A stretch of DNA of 64,000 nucleotides from CAITWD01 sp963727285 (GTDB lineage Bacteria > Actinomycetota > Thermoleophilia > Miltoncostaeales > Miltoncostaeaceae): assembly GCA_963727285.1 (NCBI GenBank), contig CAVSFF010000012.1:1-64000 (forward strand). The letters are read 5' to 3'. The notes beneath the pieces were generated by a model that saw nothing but the letters and a program-made list of their open reading frames with translations, was not told where the DNA came from and made no database searches. Below are positions 18,414 through 27,610 of this stretch, one piece after another. A program made the translations under genes and the position numbers. The stretch's first letter is position 1. Each line of letters opens with the position of its first letter.

Positions 18414-19880
18414 TCAATCCATGTGTCGTAGGGCGTCAGCGGGACGCATCCGCGCTGCGCGAAGACCACCAACCGCACCCGCAATAAGACCCCCGAACAC
18501 CGACAGTGCGATCGCTATGACAATCAACTGGACGTTGACGGGCGCGGTGAGGGTCACGGCTTCGGACGCGGCCGTCGACGCCACCTGGCCGAATCCGAAC
18601 GGGCCGCCGCTGCGGGCGGATGTACTTGCGGCCGCGTTCACTGTCGCGTTGAGCGAAATCCCGAGTGCCGAGATCATCGCCGCGGCAGCCAACCCGATGA
18701 CGGCACCTACCGCGCCGCCGATCAATCCCTGCGCAAGCGATTCGCCCGCGATCTGACGCACGACGAGCCACTGGCGCCAGCCGATGGCTTTCAGCGTCCC
18801 GATCTCCCGAATCCGCTTGGTAACAGCGGACAGGGTCAGAAGACACGCGATCAATATCGCCGCCGCCAGGGCGACGATCTCGAGAGCCGTTCCCAGCTTC
18901 GACGTGAGATTCTTCGCATCCGTGAGGGACCCACCAACCCGGCTCGCCAGATCCGACGCGGTTGTGACCTGGGCGCCGCTGAACGCGCCAGTGATCTCAG
19001 CCGCAACGGAATTGACATCGCTGGCCTGCTGGGCGCGCACCTGAATGGTGTTGACCCTGCCAACGTGGTTGGACAGCTTCTGAAGGGTTGCCAGCTCAAC
19101 GTAGGCGTCGGTGGCCGTCCCCCCAATCGGGGACTTGGCAATCCCGATCACATGAAAGGCCTTGCCGCCAAGGGTGACCGATCCGCCGACGGCGATGTTC
19201 TTGGTGTTGGCGTACGAGACCGAGAGGATCGCGTCATAGGCGCCCCCGGACGTTGGGAAGTACGTACCGGAGGTGATCTGACTCGGCGTAACCGCGGCGA
19301 GGCTCGACTTTGTTTGATCGACCCCGGTCACCGAAGTCGACTGGACGTTGATCGAACTGGGGGGGCCGCCGCCGGCTCCGCCACCAAATCCGCCGCCGGA
19401 ACCGCCCTGGGTCGGGACGGTTCCGGAGACCTGCGTCGCACTCATCGAGAGCTGGCCGGCGGAGTCTTGAACACCGGCCAGCGCGCGTGCCTTGGCGACG
19501 TACGCGGCAGGAAACGACAACTGTCCTTGGGTCGTGAACGTCGATCTCGAGAATTTGGAGCCTGCTTTCCCGAGGTTGTTCAAGCCAAACGCGCCGCCGC
19601 CGCCGCCCTCCTGCTGAAGCTGCTTCCGCTCGGCTGGAGTGAGGCTCTGAAACGGGTTGCCCGACCCGCTGGATGAGATCTTCAGCGGACGCGTCACCGT
19701 CATGTCGGTGCCGACTCCGGTAAGCGGCTTGAGGACTTGGGCCTGCGCGCTGTCGAGCCCGTTGGACAGGGCGTTGACCGCAATCACGAAGGCAACCCCA
19801 ATCCCGAGCCCGAGGGCCGTCAGGAGTGTCCGACCCTTTCGCCGCCGCAACTCGCTAACGATGTAGCTCGCATAGAACAC
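18414..19880 (-). CDS. ABC transporter permease (MacB/FtsX type)
   Basis: The 488-residue protein has TM1 at about residues 17-38 (RTLLTALGLGIGVAFVI). A large extracytoplasmic MacB-like domain follows, with a Gly-rich insert (GGSGGGFGGGAGGGPPSS), and then three C-terminal helices containing the FtsX motif TKRIREIGTLKAIGWRQW. The end LRAARMRPADALRHMD is typical. The start is GTG 19880 with AGGAG five bases upstream, and it heads the operon. It works with the ATPase as a mechanotransmission-type exporter; the substrate is unknown. Confidence 0.92.
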   Translation of the reverse strand: MFYASYIVSELRRRKGRTLLTALGLGIGVAFVIAVNALSNGLDSAQAQVLKPLTGVGTDMTVTRPLKISSSGSGNPFQSLTPAERKQLQQEGGGGGAFGLNNLGKAGSKFSRSTFTTQGQLSFPAAYVAKARALAGVQDSAGQLSMSATQVSGTVPTQGGSGGGFGGGAGGGPPSSINVQSTSVTGVDQTKSSLAAVTPSQITSGTYFPTSGGAYDAILSVSYANTKNIAVGGSVTLGGKAFHVIGIAKSPIGGTATDAYVELATLQKLSNHVGRVNTIQVRAQQASDVNSVAAEITGAFSGAQVTTASDLASRVGGSLTDAKNLTSKLGTALEIVALAAAILIACLLTLSAVTKRIREIGTLKAIGWRQWLVVRQIAGESLAQGLIGGAVGAVIGLAAAAMISALGISLNATVNAAASTSARSGGPFGFGQVASTAASEAVTLTAPVNVQLIVIAIALSVFGGLIAGAVGGLRAARMRPADALRHMD

Positions 19881-20289
19881 GCAGTCTCCTCTTCTCGTGT
19901 CGTTCGATGCAGTCGTGCATTACGCGGGTCGCTGACGAGCCGACTCCGAAAGAAATGACTCCGACGCCGCCTGGCAGCAGTCGTCCGTGCCGGCCTTCTG
20001 ACCCGACGACCTCGCGCGGTGCTGTTCGTCGCGAAGCTCGGCCTGTCCGAGACTGACTGTTCAGGAACGTCTCGCGGCGCAGTGAATCGCACGAACCTGA
20101 AACGGATCTAAAGTCGATGCTGCTGGACCGTTATGGTCTTCTAAGAACCGCCTGAGAACGAGAACCGCGTACTCGCGACATCTCCACCCAAAGGTGCAGG
20201 GTTGGTGCCGCTTCCCCGTCCGCGGAACACGAAATCGGCCGTGCGGTTTCGGCTACGTCGATCGGTCGGACGTCATCGCACGTTGGCCG
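19881..20289. other. Region upstream of the exporter operon
   Basis: It should carry the operon promoter, but no confident -35/-10 pair was found. No gene recognised. Confidence 0.35.
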
Positions 20290-20402
20290 TGATGGAGCGG
20301 GGATGGTTTGCATCCTTGGAGTCCACCGATGGACTCTCCCATCGGCCGGATGACGTCCCCTAGCGCCATCGATCGCAGGATCCGTGGCGACCGACGCGTT
20401 CG
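20290..20402 (+). repeat. Dispersed repeat R4, copy 1
   Basis: GAGCGGGGATGG...TGCATCC...TGGAG, then CGCCATCGATCGCAGGATCC and GTGGCGACCGAC match 41930-42034 in the same orientation. No transposase lies beside it. Confidence 0.6.
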
Positions 20403-20666
20403 ATGCGGATATCGCGATTCGGGACCGACGAGTGCTTCCGCCAAGTAGTCCCGACCGCGCGCGACCCGGGCCGTCCATTGTCGTATCGACTGGGTCAGGC
20501 GACCCGGCGGTCGTCGATGCTTGGGCGCCACGCCGAACATCCCTACGGGTAGCACTCGATCGGTGTCCGGAACCGACACGCTTCCGGTGCGTCAACCTGG
20601 GGGCGAAGGGCGTCAGACCTCTCGCGGAGCAGCCAGTCTGCAGATCGCAGCACGTGACATCCGCCG

Positions 20667-21428
20667 CTATTGGGCCACGTAGCCACCGTCGACTGGCAGG
20701 GCCACCCCGGTCACGAACGAGGCCGCATCCGAACAGAGCCACGCAACAGCCGCACCGACCTCGTGCGGCTCGCCAAGCCGACTGACGGGTTCCGTGCCGA
20801 CGAGTGCGGCCTCGGCCGCCGGGTCGCCGTGGGTGAACCGTTCGATCATCTCCGTGCGGATTACGCCTGGGCAGACGGCATTGACGCGAAGTCCGGCGGT
20901 CGCGTACTCCAGCGCCGCGGTCTTGGTGATCCCGATGATGCCGTGCTTACTCGCCACGTACGGTGCGATTCCGGCAAAACCCACGAGTCCGGCGACCGAG
21001 GCACAATTCACGATGCATCCGCCGCCAGCGGCCAGCATCACGGGGATCTCGACGCGCATGCAGCGCCACACCCCACTTAGGTTGATGTCGAGTACCCGGT
21101 CCCAGTCCTCAGTGGTCCCGTCGCCCACCAGTGCCTGAGCACCCTCGATCCCCGCGTTGTTGAACGCGCAATCAAGGCGTCCGAAAATAGAGAGCGCGAC
21201 CTCGACCATTCGTGTGACTTCGACCTCGGACGCGACATCGGTGTGGACAAAGTGCGCCCGCGCGTCGCCAAGGCGAAGGGCGTGCGCCGCCTGCTCACCG
21301 CGCTCATCGTTGATATCGGCGATCACGATCGCGGCACCTTGCGCAGACATCGCCTGCGCGGCGGCAAGCCCGATTCCGCCGCTGCCCCCGGTCACGATCG
21401 CTACGCGTCCATCAAGTGCCGCCATCAT
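20667..21428 (-). CDS. SDR-family oxidoreductase
   Basis: The 253-residue classical short-chain dehydrogenase has the nucleotide-binding motif VTGGSGGIGLAAAQ, NNAG (CAFNNAGIEG), catalytic Ser in CASVAG, YVASKHG with catalytic Tyr/Lys, and C-terminal FVTGVALPVDGGY. The Asp in IVIADIN after strand 2 suggests NAD preference. Substrate unknown. The gene is complete and stands alone, with a GGAAGG site upstream. Confidence 0.93.
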   Translation of the reverse strand: MMAALDGRVAIVTGGSGGIGLAAAQAMSAQGAAIVIADINDERGEQAAHALRLGDARAHFVHTDVASEVEVTRMVEVALSIFGRLDCAFNNAGIEGAQALVGDGTTEDWDRVLDINLSGVWRCMRVEIPVMLAAGGGCIVNCASVAGLVGFAGIAPYVASKHGIIGITKTAALEYATAGLRVNAVCPGVIRTEMIERFTHGDPAAEAALVGTEPVSRLGEPHEVGAAVAWLCSDAASFVTGVALPVDGGYVAQ

Positions 21429-21817
21429 GCATCCGCCTTCCGTTCGTGCTGCGCCGTCATCCGAGTATGGCGGCGTGCCGCCATGTACGACGTCGGGGAA
21501 TCACCCGACCCGATATCCGCACGACACGCAGCGCGGGCACTCGCGCCCCGCAGGACGCCCCTCGAGCCGCCCAGCGTTCCCCCGCGCGAGCTGATGGGTG
21601 TCGGGGCGCGGGCAGAGCGCAGGGTGGTCGAACTTCTGCGCCCTCCACGGAGCCGGGTTTCCTGGCCTCTGGCACGCGATGCGACGGACGCTCAACGAGC
21701 AGCAATGACCGCGATCATTCGATTCGGTGACAGCCGGTGCGGAGACGGAGTGACGGGGCATGGGGCTTGCGGACGACGCCCCCGATCACGCGAGCGGGAA
21801 CCACGTCTGCAGCTCCT

Positions 21818-21896
21818 GAGAATCTCGGCGTCTCGCCGCAGCCCACTCAACGGTGATGAACGGGCCAGCGGTTCGAGTTCGCTCACCCGTTCAGCG
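21818..21896 (+). repeat. TLR repeat with upstream block
   Basis: The block GAGAATCTCGGCGTCTCGCC GCAGCCC (nearly identical at 30035-30061) is followed by GGTGATGAACGGGCCAGCGG and TTCGAGTTCGCTC. It combines the 5' block, hairpin half and T-arm modules. Confidence 0.6.
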
Positions 21897-21939
21897 ATAG
21901 GCCGCCCCTGCGGGGCTTCCCAGCGCTGAACGGGTGAGC
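21881..21939. repeat. Large imperfect cruciform with 16-bp perfect arms
   Basis: GCTCACCCGTTCAGCG and CGCTGAACGGGTGAGC are exact reverse complements separated by 27 bases. Those 27 bases contain a smaller GCCCCTGCGGGGC hairpin. The left arm overlaps the 3' end of the TLR copy. Confidence 0.75.
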
Positions 21940-22468
21940 AGGAATGGGCCGGATGCGCTCATACTCGCGCCCGCCGGCCCCCGGGTCCCCAGGAGTTGCC
22001 GCGAACCCGCTCCCGCGCCTGGGTCCGTGAGCACGATACGGGCGGCCAGCCGACGGCCGGCATGGCGGACCTGCCCGCCGTCGGCCGGACCGATCGGAAT
22101 GCATGGCCGATAATCGCGTTGACGGCGGACACCGGCTCCCGCGGACAAAGAAGCGCGGGTGCTTAGGATCGGAGCGACGCACGGGCCGACGCCGTCCTCT
22201 ACGCCATCAACGCGTGAACGCCACCTCGGGTCGGCGTGGCCCGATCGTCATCGACAGCGACGTCTTCAGCGCGGACCTGGTCCCTCGATCTGAGCTGGCA
22301 ACCATTACGCGCCCGTCATTGCGGGCGGCGCGGGTTCATGTCGTTTCAGGCCGCCGCCGAGATCCAATGCGGCGCCCAGCGCCGCGGGTGGGGCGCAACC
22401 CGAATACGGAACCTCGAGGCCAACCTGGATGGTGTAGCGGTCATCCAAAGCGCGGGGGCGCAGACGGT
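21940..22468. other. Gap without a recognised gene
   Basis: Several open frames on both strands, none with a recognisable family or a good ribosome site. Confidence 0.4.
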
Positions 22469-22735
22469 CTATCGACCGAGTGCGTTGTGCAGTTCGGTGA
22501 CCGTCGGTTCGGGTGCGTCGGCGGGTATGTGTGGCCTGACTGCGGTGTTGAACCACCGCTCCCACTGCGCTCGGGACTCCCAGACCTCGGTCACCGTCAC
22601 CCCGTCGGGCGTGACCTCGGCGGCGTGGGAGATGAACCCGTCGGAGCCGCGCAACGGCGGTCCGACGTCGGCAATGATCTGCTCGTAGGCCGCGGCAGGC
22701 ATCCGGGGAGCACGCTGAGTCATGCTGATCGGCAT
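22469..22735 (-). CDS. ABM-like small protein
   Basis: The 88-residue protein (YEQIIADVGPPLRGSDGFIS, then VTVTEVWESRAQWERWFNT) has the ferredoxin-like fold signature of antibiotic-biosynthesis-monooxygenase-like dimers: a central VTEVWES strand followed by a helix. The same family occurs at 47614-47895. ATG at 22735 has AAGGAG. It follows the cupin gene on the same strand with a 28-bp gap, so the two are probably co-transcribed under the MarR operator at 23275. Confidence 0.72.
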   Translation of the reverse strand: MPISMTQRAPRMPAAAYEQIIADVGPPLRGSDGFISHAAEVTPDGVTVTEVWESRAQWERWFNTAVRPHIPADAPEPTVTELHNALGR

Positions 22736-22763
22736 CGGGTCTCCTTCGTTGCGGCGAGGCGGT

Positions 22764-23219
22764 TCAGGTGGTGGTGGGACGGACGGGTGTGAGGCCGTGG
22801 CGGCGCATTACCTCGCCGATTGCGGCGAGGTCCGGGGGGCCGCCACGCGACGCAGCCAAGACGTTGCCTATCTCGCGGAAGTAGGCAGGCCCGAACAGAC
22901 CCGGGGTCGCGATGGTCAGGAACGTCGCGTCGACGGCACCGCGGTTCTCAAACCCGTGGACCTGTCCGCGCCGTACGCACACCGCCTCGCCGGGGCCGAT
23001 GTCGATCGTTTCGCCGCCGATCATCCACGTCGTGGTGCCATCGAGCCCGTAGATCGTTTCCTCGAAGCCGTCATGGCTGTGGGGCGCCGGCATCCGCGAG
23101 TTGGCTGGGACATGGCACTCGAACACCGACGCGCTCCCGTCCGAGTCGGCCCCCTCGACCAGGAAGCGCACGCTGAGCGCGCCGACCGAGATCGTGTCGT
23201 TGTCTGTGGTCTTGTACAT
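22764..23219 (-). CDS. Cupin-domain protein
   Basis: The 151-residue single-domain cupin shows the metal motif MPAPHSHDGFEETIYGLDG (two His and a Glu) and the second motif PGEAVCVRRGQVHGFENRG. It probably has a metal-dependent dioxygenase, isomerase or sensor role; substrate unknown. The ATG at 23219 has AAAGGAG. It is divergent from the MarR regulator, with the operator between them. Confidence 0.85.
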   Translation of the reverse strand: MYKTTDNDTISVGALSVRFLVEGADSDGSASVFECHVPANSRMPAPHSHDGFEETIYGLDGTTTWMIGGETIDIGPGEAVCVRRGQVHGFENRGAVDATFLTIATPGLFGPAYFREIGNVLAASRGGPPDLAAIGEVMRRHGLTPVRPTTT

Positions 23220-23274
23220 GCTCGCTCCTTTCGGTGGTCCTGTACGTGTCGCGCCTACGGGGCAAAGCTCCATT

Positions 23275-23293
23275 TAGTAAAGCTACTTTACTA
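23275..23293. promoter_or_regulatory. MarR-type operator palindrome
   Basis: TAGTAAAG-CTA-CTTTACTA is a perfect 8-bp inverted repeat in AT-rich sequence between the divergent cupin and MarR genes. A second partial half-site (GTAGCTTTACT) lies just inside the MarR gene. Confidence 0.8.
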
Positions 23294-23308
23294 GTGTAAA
23301 CTGGGCGC

Positions 23309-23791
23309 ATGACTGCGTCAAGTAGCTTTACTCCACCCGACGTTGGGTCCGCGCCGCCGCCGCTGATCGGCGCGCTCCTACGAGTCCCATGGGAGACGGT
23401 GCGCGAACGAATGCTCGCCGGCCTGCACGACCGCGGCTTCACCGACCTCGGCGCAGCCCACGTTGACGTGTGGCGGTACCCCGGCCCAGAGAACCAGCGC
23501 CCCTCGGAACTCGCGACCCAGACGCACATGACCAAGCAGGCGCTCAACTACCTGCTGGGTCAGCTCGAGCAGCTCGGATACCTGACCCGCGAAACCGACC
23601 GCAACGACCAGCGCTTCAAGCGCGTCCGCCTCACCCCCAAAGGGCGTGCTGCAACCACAGCAATCTACGAAATCGTTCGCGAGGTCGAAGCCGAATGGGA
23701 ACAACAACTGGGACCCCGAAAGTTCGGCCAGCTACGCCGCCTTCTCACGGAGCTCTACACGATCACCCCCCCAACGAACGACCGGGCCTAG
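23309..23791 (+). CDS. MarR-family transcriptional regulator
   Basis: The 160-residue winged-helix protein has LATQTHMTKQALNYLLGQLE as recognition helix region and LGYLTRETDRNDQRFKRVRL as wing. It probably represses itself and the divergent cupin/ABM pair through the palindrome at 23275, and is relieved by a small phenolic or similar ligand (family knowledge). ATG 23309 lies only 15 bp after the palindrome with no clear ribosome site, so the mRNA may be leaderless. Confidence 0.9.
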   Translation: MTASSSFTPPDVGSAPPPLIGALLRVPWETVRERMLAGLHDRGFTDLGAAHVDVWRYPGPENQRPSELATQTHMTKQALNYLLGQLEQLGYLTRETDRNDQRFKRVRLTPKGRAATTAIYEIVREVEAEWEQQLGPRKFGQLRRLLTELYTITPPTNDRA

Positions 23792-23899
23792 TGGGAGAGC
23801 AATCTGCACGAGCGACCACTCTCCGCGTGGGCACTCCTTCCAGGACGCTTCCCCGAGGATTCGAAGCGTCTCGCGCCTGCTCCGACAGAACTCACGAAC

Positions 23900-23968
23900 C
23901 AGGCGACGAGCGGATTCGAACCGCTGACCCGCAAAAGTGGCTCTCGACCCCCTCACCGGGTGATGAAA
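23900..23968 (-). repeat. TLR repeat, inverted copy
   Basis: On the minus strand GGGTCAGCGGTTCGAATCCG then CTCGTCGCC is a near-perfect tRNA-Ala-like T-arm and acceptor. The hairpin half (CTCACCGGGTGATGAAAG) is present on the plus strand at 23952-23969, so the two modules are in opposite orientation here. Confidence 0.65.
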
Positions 23969-24186
23969 GTGCCGAACATGACCCCGTTCACCAGCGCAAA
24001 AGCGAGCGGAGGGTGTGCCGGGCCAACGCGATGCGAGTACGTCGTCGCGCGGCTCGGCTGCATCGGCCGGCACGAGGTGTGCGCCCGGAATTGCGCATGT
24101 TGCAACCCGTCGTATTCATGGCGTGCTGGCATCTTCGCGAGCGTGTAGCTTGCTCGCGAATGCCCCACGTGCCGGAGGTGTGAGAC

Positions 24187-25353
24187 ATGGCGCAGCTCGA
24201 CGGAACAGGCAAGGCGCGCGTCGTCGTGCTGGGAGCTGGGTTCGGAGGTCTTGAGATCACGACGCGACTCTCCGACGAGTTCGGGGAACAGATCGACGTC
24301 GTCCTCATCGACCGGAGCGACGCGTTCGTATTCGGATTCTCCAAGCTGGATGTGATGTTCGGGAGAACCGTTCCGGCGCACGTCCGCCATGCCTATCGCG
24401 ACATCGTCAAGCCGGGCGTGCGCTTCGTCCAGGCGACGATTCGCTCAATCGATCCTGCGTCCAAGCGCATCGAGACCGACGCCGGCGTGTTCGACGCCGA
24501 CATCCTCGTCGTCGCCCTTGGTGCGGACCTCGACCCCGCGGCGACGCCGGGTCTCGCGGAGGCGGGGCATGAGTTCTACAGCGTGAACGGTGCGTTCGCG
24601 ACGCGCGACGTCCTCGCGGAGTTCGAGGGCGGCCGCGTCATCGTCGGCGTACTCTCGACCCCGTTCAAGTGTCCCCCGGCGCCCAGCGAGACGGCACTGA
24701 TGCTGCACGACCATCTCGTGGGGCGCGGGCTGCGCGACCGCTGCGAGATCGACTTGGTGATCGACTTCGGCCGTCCGATTCCACCTTCGCCTGAGGCCTC
24801 CGCGTTTCTCGAAGCCACGTTTGCCGAGCGCGGGATCGGCTGGCATCCACGCAGCGAGGTCTGTGAACTGGACCCTGCGACGAAGACCGCGAAGCTCCGC
24901 GACGGGCGAGAGATGCCGTTCGACCTGTTTCTCGCCGTGCCCGTCCACCGGGCTCCTGTCGTCGTGGTCGAATCGGGCATGACCGTCGATGGATGGATTC
25001 CGGTCAATCCCCGGACCCTGCAGACGAGCTACGACGGCGTCTATGCCGTCGGGGATGTTGCGGCGGCGGGTACGCCGCGCGCCGGCGTGTTCGCCGAAGG
25101 ACAGGGAGCCGTCGCGGCCGACCACATCGCTGCGCGCCTCAAGGGGACGACCTCCGACGTGGAGTACGGAGGGCATGGCGTGTGCTACCTCGAGGCGGGG
25201 ACTGGTCAGATTGCGATGGTCGATGTCACCTTCTTTGGCGACAAGCGCGTCGGCCAGCTCATCGGACCTTCAGAGGCGTACATGGCCGACAAGGCCGAGT
25301 TCGGCTCGAGTCGGATCCGACGCTGGTTCGGGCGGGAGTGGACCGCAACCTGA
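24187..25353 (+). CDS. SQR/FCSD-like FAD-dependent oxidoreductase
   Basis: The 388-residue pyridine-nucleotide-disulphide-type flavoprotein has the FAD motif VVVLGAGFGGLEI near the N terminus, LVVALGAD, a CPPAPSET segment as in sulfide:quinone reductases and flavocytochrome-c sulfide dehydrogenases, and VYAVGDVAAAGTPRAGVFAE for flavin contact. The C terminus (FGSSRIRRWFGREW) may bind the membrane. Only one of the redox cysteines typical of true SQR is obvious (CPPAP), so sulfide oxidation is uncertain. ATG 24187 follows GGAGG with a short spacer. Confidence 0.85.
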   Translation: MAQLDGTGKARVVVLGAGFGGLEITTRLSDEFGEQIDVVLIDRSDAFVFGFSKLDVMFGRTVPAHVRHAYRDIVKPGVRFVQATIRSIDPASKRIETDAGVFDADILVVALGADLDPAATPGLAEAGHEFYSVNGAFATRDVLAEFEGGRVIVGVLSTPFKCPPAPSETALMLHDHLVGRGLRDRCEIDLVIDFGRPIPPSPEASAFLEATFAERGIGWHPRSEVCELDPATKTAKLRDGREMPFDLFLAVPVHRAPVVVVESGMTVDGWIPVNPRTLQTSYDGVYAVGDVAAAGTPRAGVFAEGQGAVAADHIAARLKGTTSDVEYGGHGVCYLEAGTGQIAMVDVTFFGDKRVGQLIGPSEAYMADKAEFGSSRIRRWFGREWTAT

Positions 25354-25451
25354 GGACTCCCGTCCTGCGCGGAGCCGCGCGCCGCGCGCAGGACGCCGAA
25401 CGCGTCGACGCCAACCTTTCACGAAGATCCCCGCGAACCACGTCGAACGTC

Positions 25452-25791
25452 GTGCCGGCTGCCCCGCGCGCCCCTGTCGGCCTGACGATTCGCGTCACCG
25501 CCGTGGCTGCGGCCTGGGCGTGTCTGGCAGGGATCCTGATCACCGCCGGTGAGGCGATCGTGTATTCCGCGACGGCGACAGCATTCGGCCGTCGCGCCAC
25601 CGCATGGGCCGTTGACCACCAATCGCCTTCACTCGACGCGCGCAAGCGGACCGTGACATGGGCCGCATTGGGTGGCCGTGCGGGCAACGGCACGCTTGCG
25701 CCAGTTGGTCCGGGCGATGCCCGACATCGGGCGACCCCCCTTCATTCCGCACATCACCGCAGAGTGGCTCAACTTCGACGAATGCGCGTGA
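25452..25791 (+). pseudogene. PAP2-like N-terminal fragment with unrelated or shifted tail
   Basis: From GTG 25452 the frame has one membrane helix (VTAVAAAWACLAGILI) and FGRRATAWAVDHQSPSLDAR, which resembles the first segment of PAP2-type membrane phosphatases. After about 25690 another frame reads LVRAMPDIGRPPFIPHI and stops at 25789. No PAP2 active-site motifs are present. It is likely a broken gene or a fusion of two remnants. Confidence 0.3.
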
Positions 25792-25802
25792 TCAGTTGTC
25801 AA

Positions 25803-25848
25803 CTTCACCCGTGACGAAGGGGTCTACGGCCCGAAGCATCTCGTCGGC
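25803..25848 (+). repeat. TLR repeat, diverged copy
   Basis: CTTCACCCGTGACGAAGGGG then TC...CTCGTCGGC keeps the hairpin and the two ends of the consensus, but the T-arm itself is degraded. Confidence 0.5.
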
Positions 25849-26002
25849 CCTGAGCCCTTCATCTGTCGGGAAGTGGTTGCGACATCGCGGGAGGTCTCGA
25901 CAGGGGCAGGCGCGGCCGCAGGTGATTCTCGGAGGCTGCCGCACGATCCGGGCTAGCATGCGGGGGGCGTTGTTACGCCGAGCCGGCTGAAGGGGGCCAC
26001 AG

Positions 26003-26833
26003 ATGGGACAGCAGACCGGGGGTGTCGACTACTCCCGCATCCACAGGATCGACAGTCCTGCCAACCGGCGTCTTCGGCGTGACGTCTGGCCCGACGGACA
26101 TGACCTGGGGCAGCAGTCATTCGCAACGCTCCCGTACTTCGATCACCTGGTGACGCGTCTCGCGATGGGGCCGGACACGAACGCGCTCGACCTCGGAAGC
26201 GGGAGCGGCGGCCCTGCGATCTACATGGCGTCGAAGAGCGGTTGCCGGATAACAGGGCTCGACGTGAACGAGGTCGGGGTCGAGGTTGCGCGCGGGCTCG
26301 CCGCGGACGCAGGTCTCGAGGACCGAGTGGAGTTTGTCCTGGGCGACGGAATGCACATGCCGTTCGATGATGCGGCCTTCGACATCGTCTACAGCATGAA
26401 CGTTCTGAACGTGTTCGAGGACAAGGTCGCACTGTTCCGGGAGGTGTATCGAGTGCTCCGACCGGGTGGGACCTGGGCCTTTCTCTCCGGCACGTTCGAC
26501 TTCGTCGAGGGCGACCCGCAGGACGAGGCCTGGCGCGCGCTCTACTCCCGAGGATACGCGATCCCCCAATTCACGGACGACCTCGCCTCCTACAAGGTCA
26601 AGCTCAGGGCCGCGGGGTTCGTCATCGACGAGGTCACGGAGTACATCAGCGACTTCCGCGACACGATCGAGCGCTGGCGTGACGGATGGACTAAGCACCG
26701 CGATGCCATTGCCGAAGAGCAGGGCGAGCGGCAGACCGACAACCACATCGAGTACTTCAACGGGTACTTGGCGATGGTCGAGGCCGGGAAGGCATCCAAC
26801 CACCTGATCATCGCGACGCGACCACGCGACTGA
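26003..26833 (+). CDS. Class I SAM-dependent methyltransferase
   Basis: The 276-residue methyltransferase has motif I ALDLGSGSGGPAIYMA, motif II GLDVNEVGVEVA, and motif III FDIVYSMNVLNVFEDK with YRVLRPGGTWAF. Its closest look is to glycine/sarcosine-type N-methyltransferases and relatives, but the substrate cannot be read from sequence. ATG 26003 has a GGGGG-rich site. It stands alone downstream of a TLR copy. Confidence 0.88.
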   Translation: MGQQTGGVDYSRIHRIDSPANRRLRRDVWPDGHDLGQQSFATLPYFDHLVTRLAMGPDTNALDLGSGSGGPAIYMASKSGCRITGLDVNEVGVEVARGLAADAGLEDRVEFVLGDGMHMPFDDAAFDIVYSMNVLNVFEDKVALFREVYRVLRPGGTWAFLSGTFDFVEGDPQDEAWRALYSRGYAIPQFTDDLASYKVKLRAAGFVIDEVTEYISDFRDTIERWRDGWTKHRDAIAEEQGERQTDNHIEYFNGYLAMVEAGKASNHLIIATRPRD

Positions 26834-26949
26834 GCCGCGTCGTGTCGCGCCGCGTCCGCACTGACCGAGGAGCCTGCGCGCGGGCCGGTACCCACCGGCA
26901 CGCATCGGCACCTGGCGAGCGTGAGCGGCCGGCACCCCGATCGCCCCGA

Positions 26950-27118
26950 TTGTACGACCGGCGTAGCGCGTCGCAGGCTGCGCGACTTCCTCGCGGTCGC
27001 CGAGCGGCTCAGCTTGACGGGGGGCGAGCTCGCCGAGCAACAGCCTGCCGGCGTACGGCACCACTCCGGTGGCGTCCGCGACGACTTTTGCCTTGTTATT
27101 GCACGTCCGGCGCGTCAC
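26950..27118 (-). mobile_element. IS1380-family transposase N-terminal remnant
   Basis: The minus frame from about 27118 reads NKAKVVADATGVVPYAGRLL, like the HLVVDGAGTGVVSQAGGLLL start of IS1380 transposases. Similarity fades within about 60 codons and frames shift. The catalytic part is absent. Confidence 0.42.
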
Positions 27119-27265
27119 CTGTCAGGGTGATCCTCCCGAGCGGGGGCCGGGTGATTCGAGAACCCCATTCTCCCCGCTCAGGCCGGCGTTCTCGGTGCCC
27201 TGCGGCCCTCAGCCCCGGAGCAGCCCTGTTGCACGATCCGGGCTCGTAGCGCATGACGCCTTCAC

Positions 27266-27610
27266 TCACGGCGCGGCCGCCGTGAACTGCGCGAGTGCCT
27301 CAAGCGCCTCGGCCCCGTACACGACCGCGGGGCCGCCGCCCATCATTACCGCCACAGCGACGGTCTCGGCGACCTCCTGCGGGCTCGCGCCGGCACCAAG
27401 CGCGTCGTGGACGTGGTAGGTGATGCAGCCTTCGCAGTGTACGGCGATGCCGATCGCCAGTGCCATCAGTTCCTTGACCCTCGCGCTGAGGGCGCCCTCG
27501 GCCTGGCTCGCCTGCTGTAACGACGCAAAGCCGGCCATCACTCCGGGCACTGCGTCCGCAAGCGCTCCGACCGATGCATTAAGGCGCGCGTACGCGGCTG
27601 GATGATCCAT
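27266..27610 (-). CDS. Carboxymuconolactone decarboxylase/AhpD-like protein
   Basis: The 114-residue all-helical protein has the AhpD-like active-site motif CEGCITYHVHDALGAG (CxxC and His), which supports peroxidase or disulphide-reductase chemistry. True gamma-carboxymuconolactone decarboxylases lack the CxxC. ATG 27610 overlaps the stop of the zinc-ribbon gene, so the two are co-translated. Its position beside arsR/acr3 recalls AhpD-like proteins found in arsenic loci. Confidence 0.88.
   Translation of the reverse strand: MDHPAAYARLNASVGALADAVPGVMAGFASLQQASQAEGALSARVKELMALAIGIAVHCEGCITYHVHDALGAGASPQEVAETVAVAVMMGGGPAVVYGAEALEALAQFTAAAP

Noticed and set aside
24187..25353. Naming the FAD enzyme as a true sulfide:quinone reductase
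   Set aside because: The general fold and a CPPAP segment fit, but the full set of redox cysteines is not evident.
26003..26833. Arsenite methyltransferase (ArsM) near the arsenic locus
   Set aside because: The conserved ArsM cysteines are not present in the predicted places, and the gene is separated from arsR by gaps and a transposase remnant.
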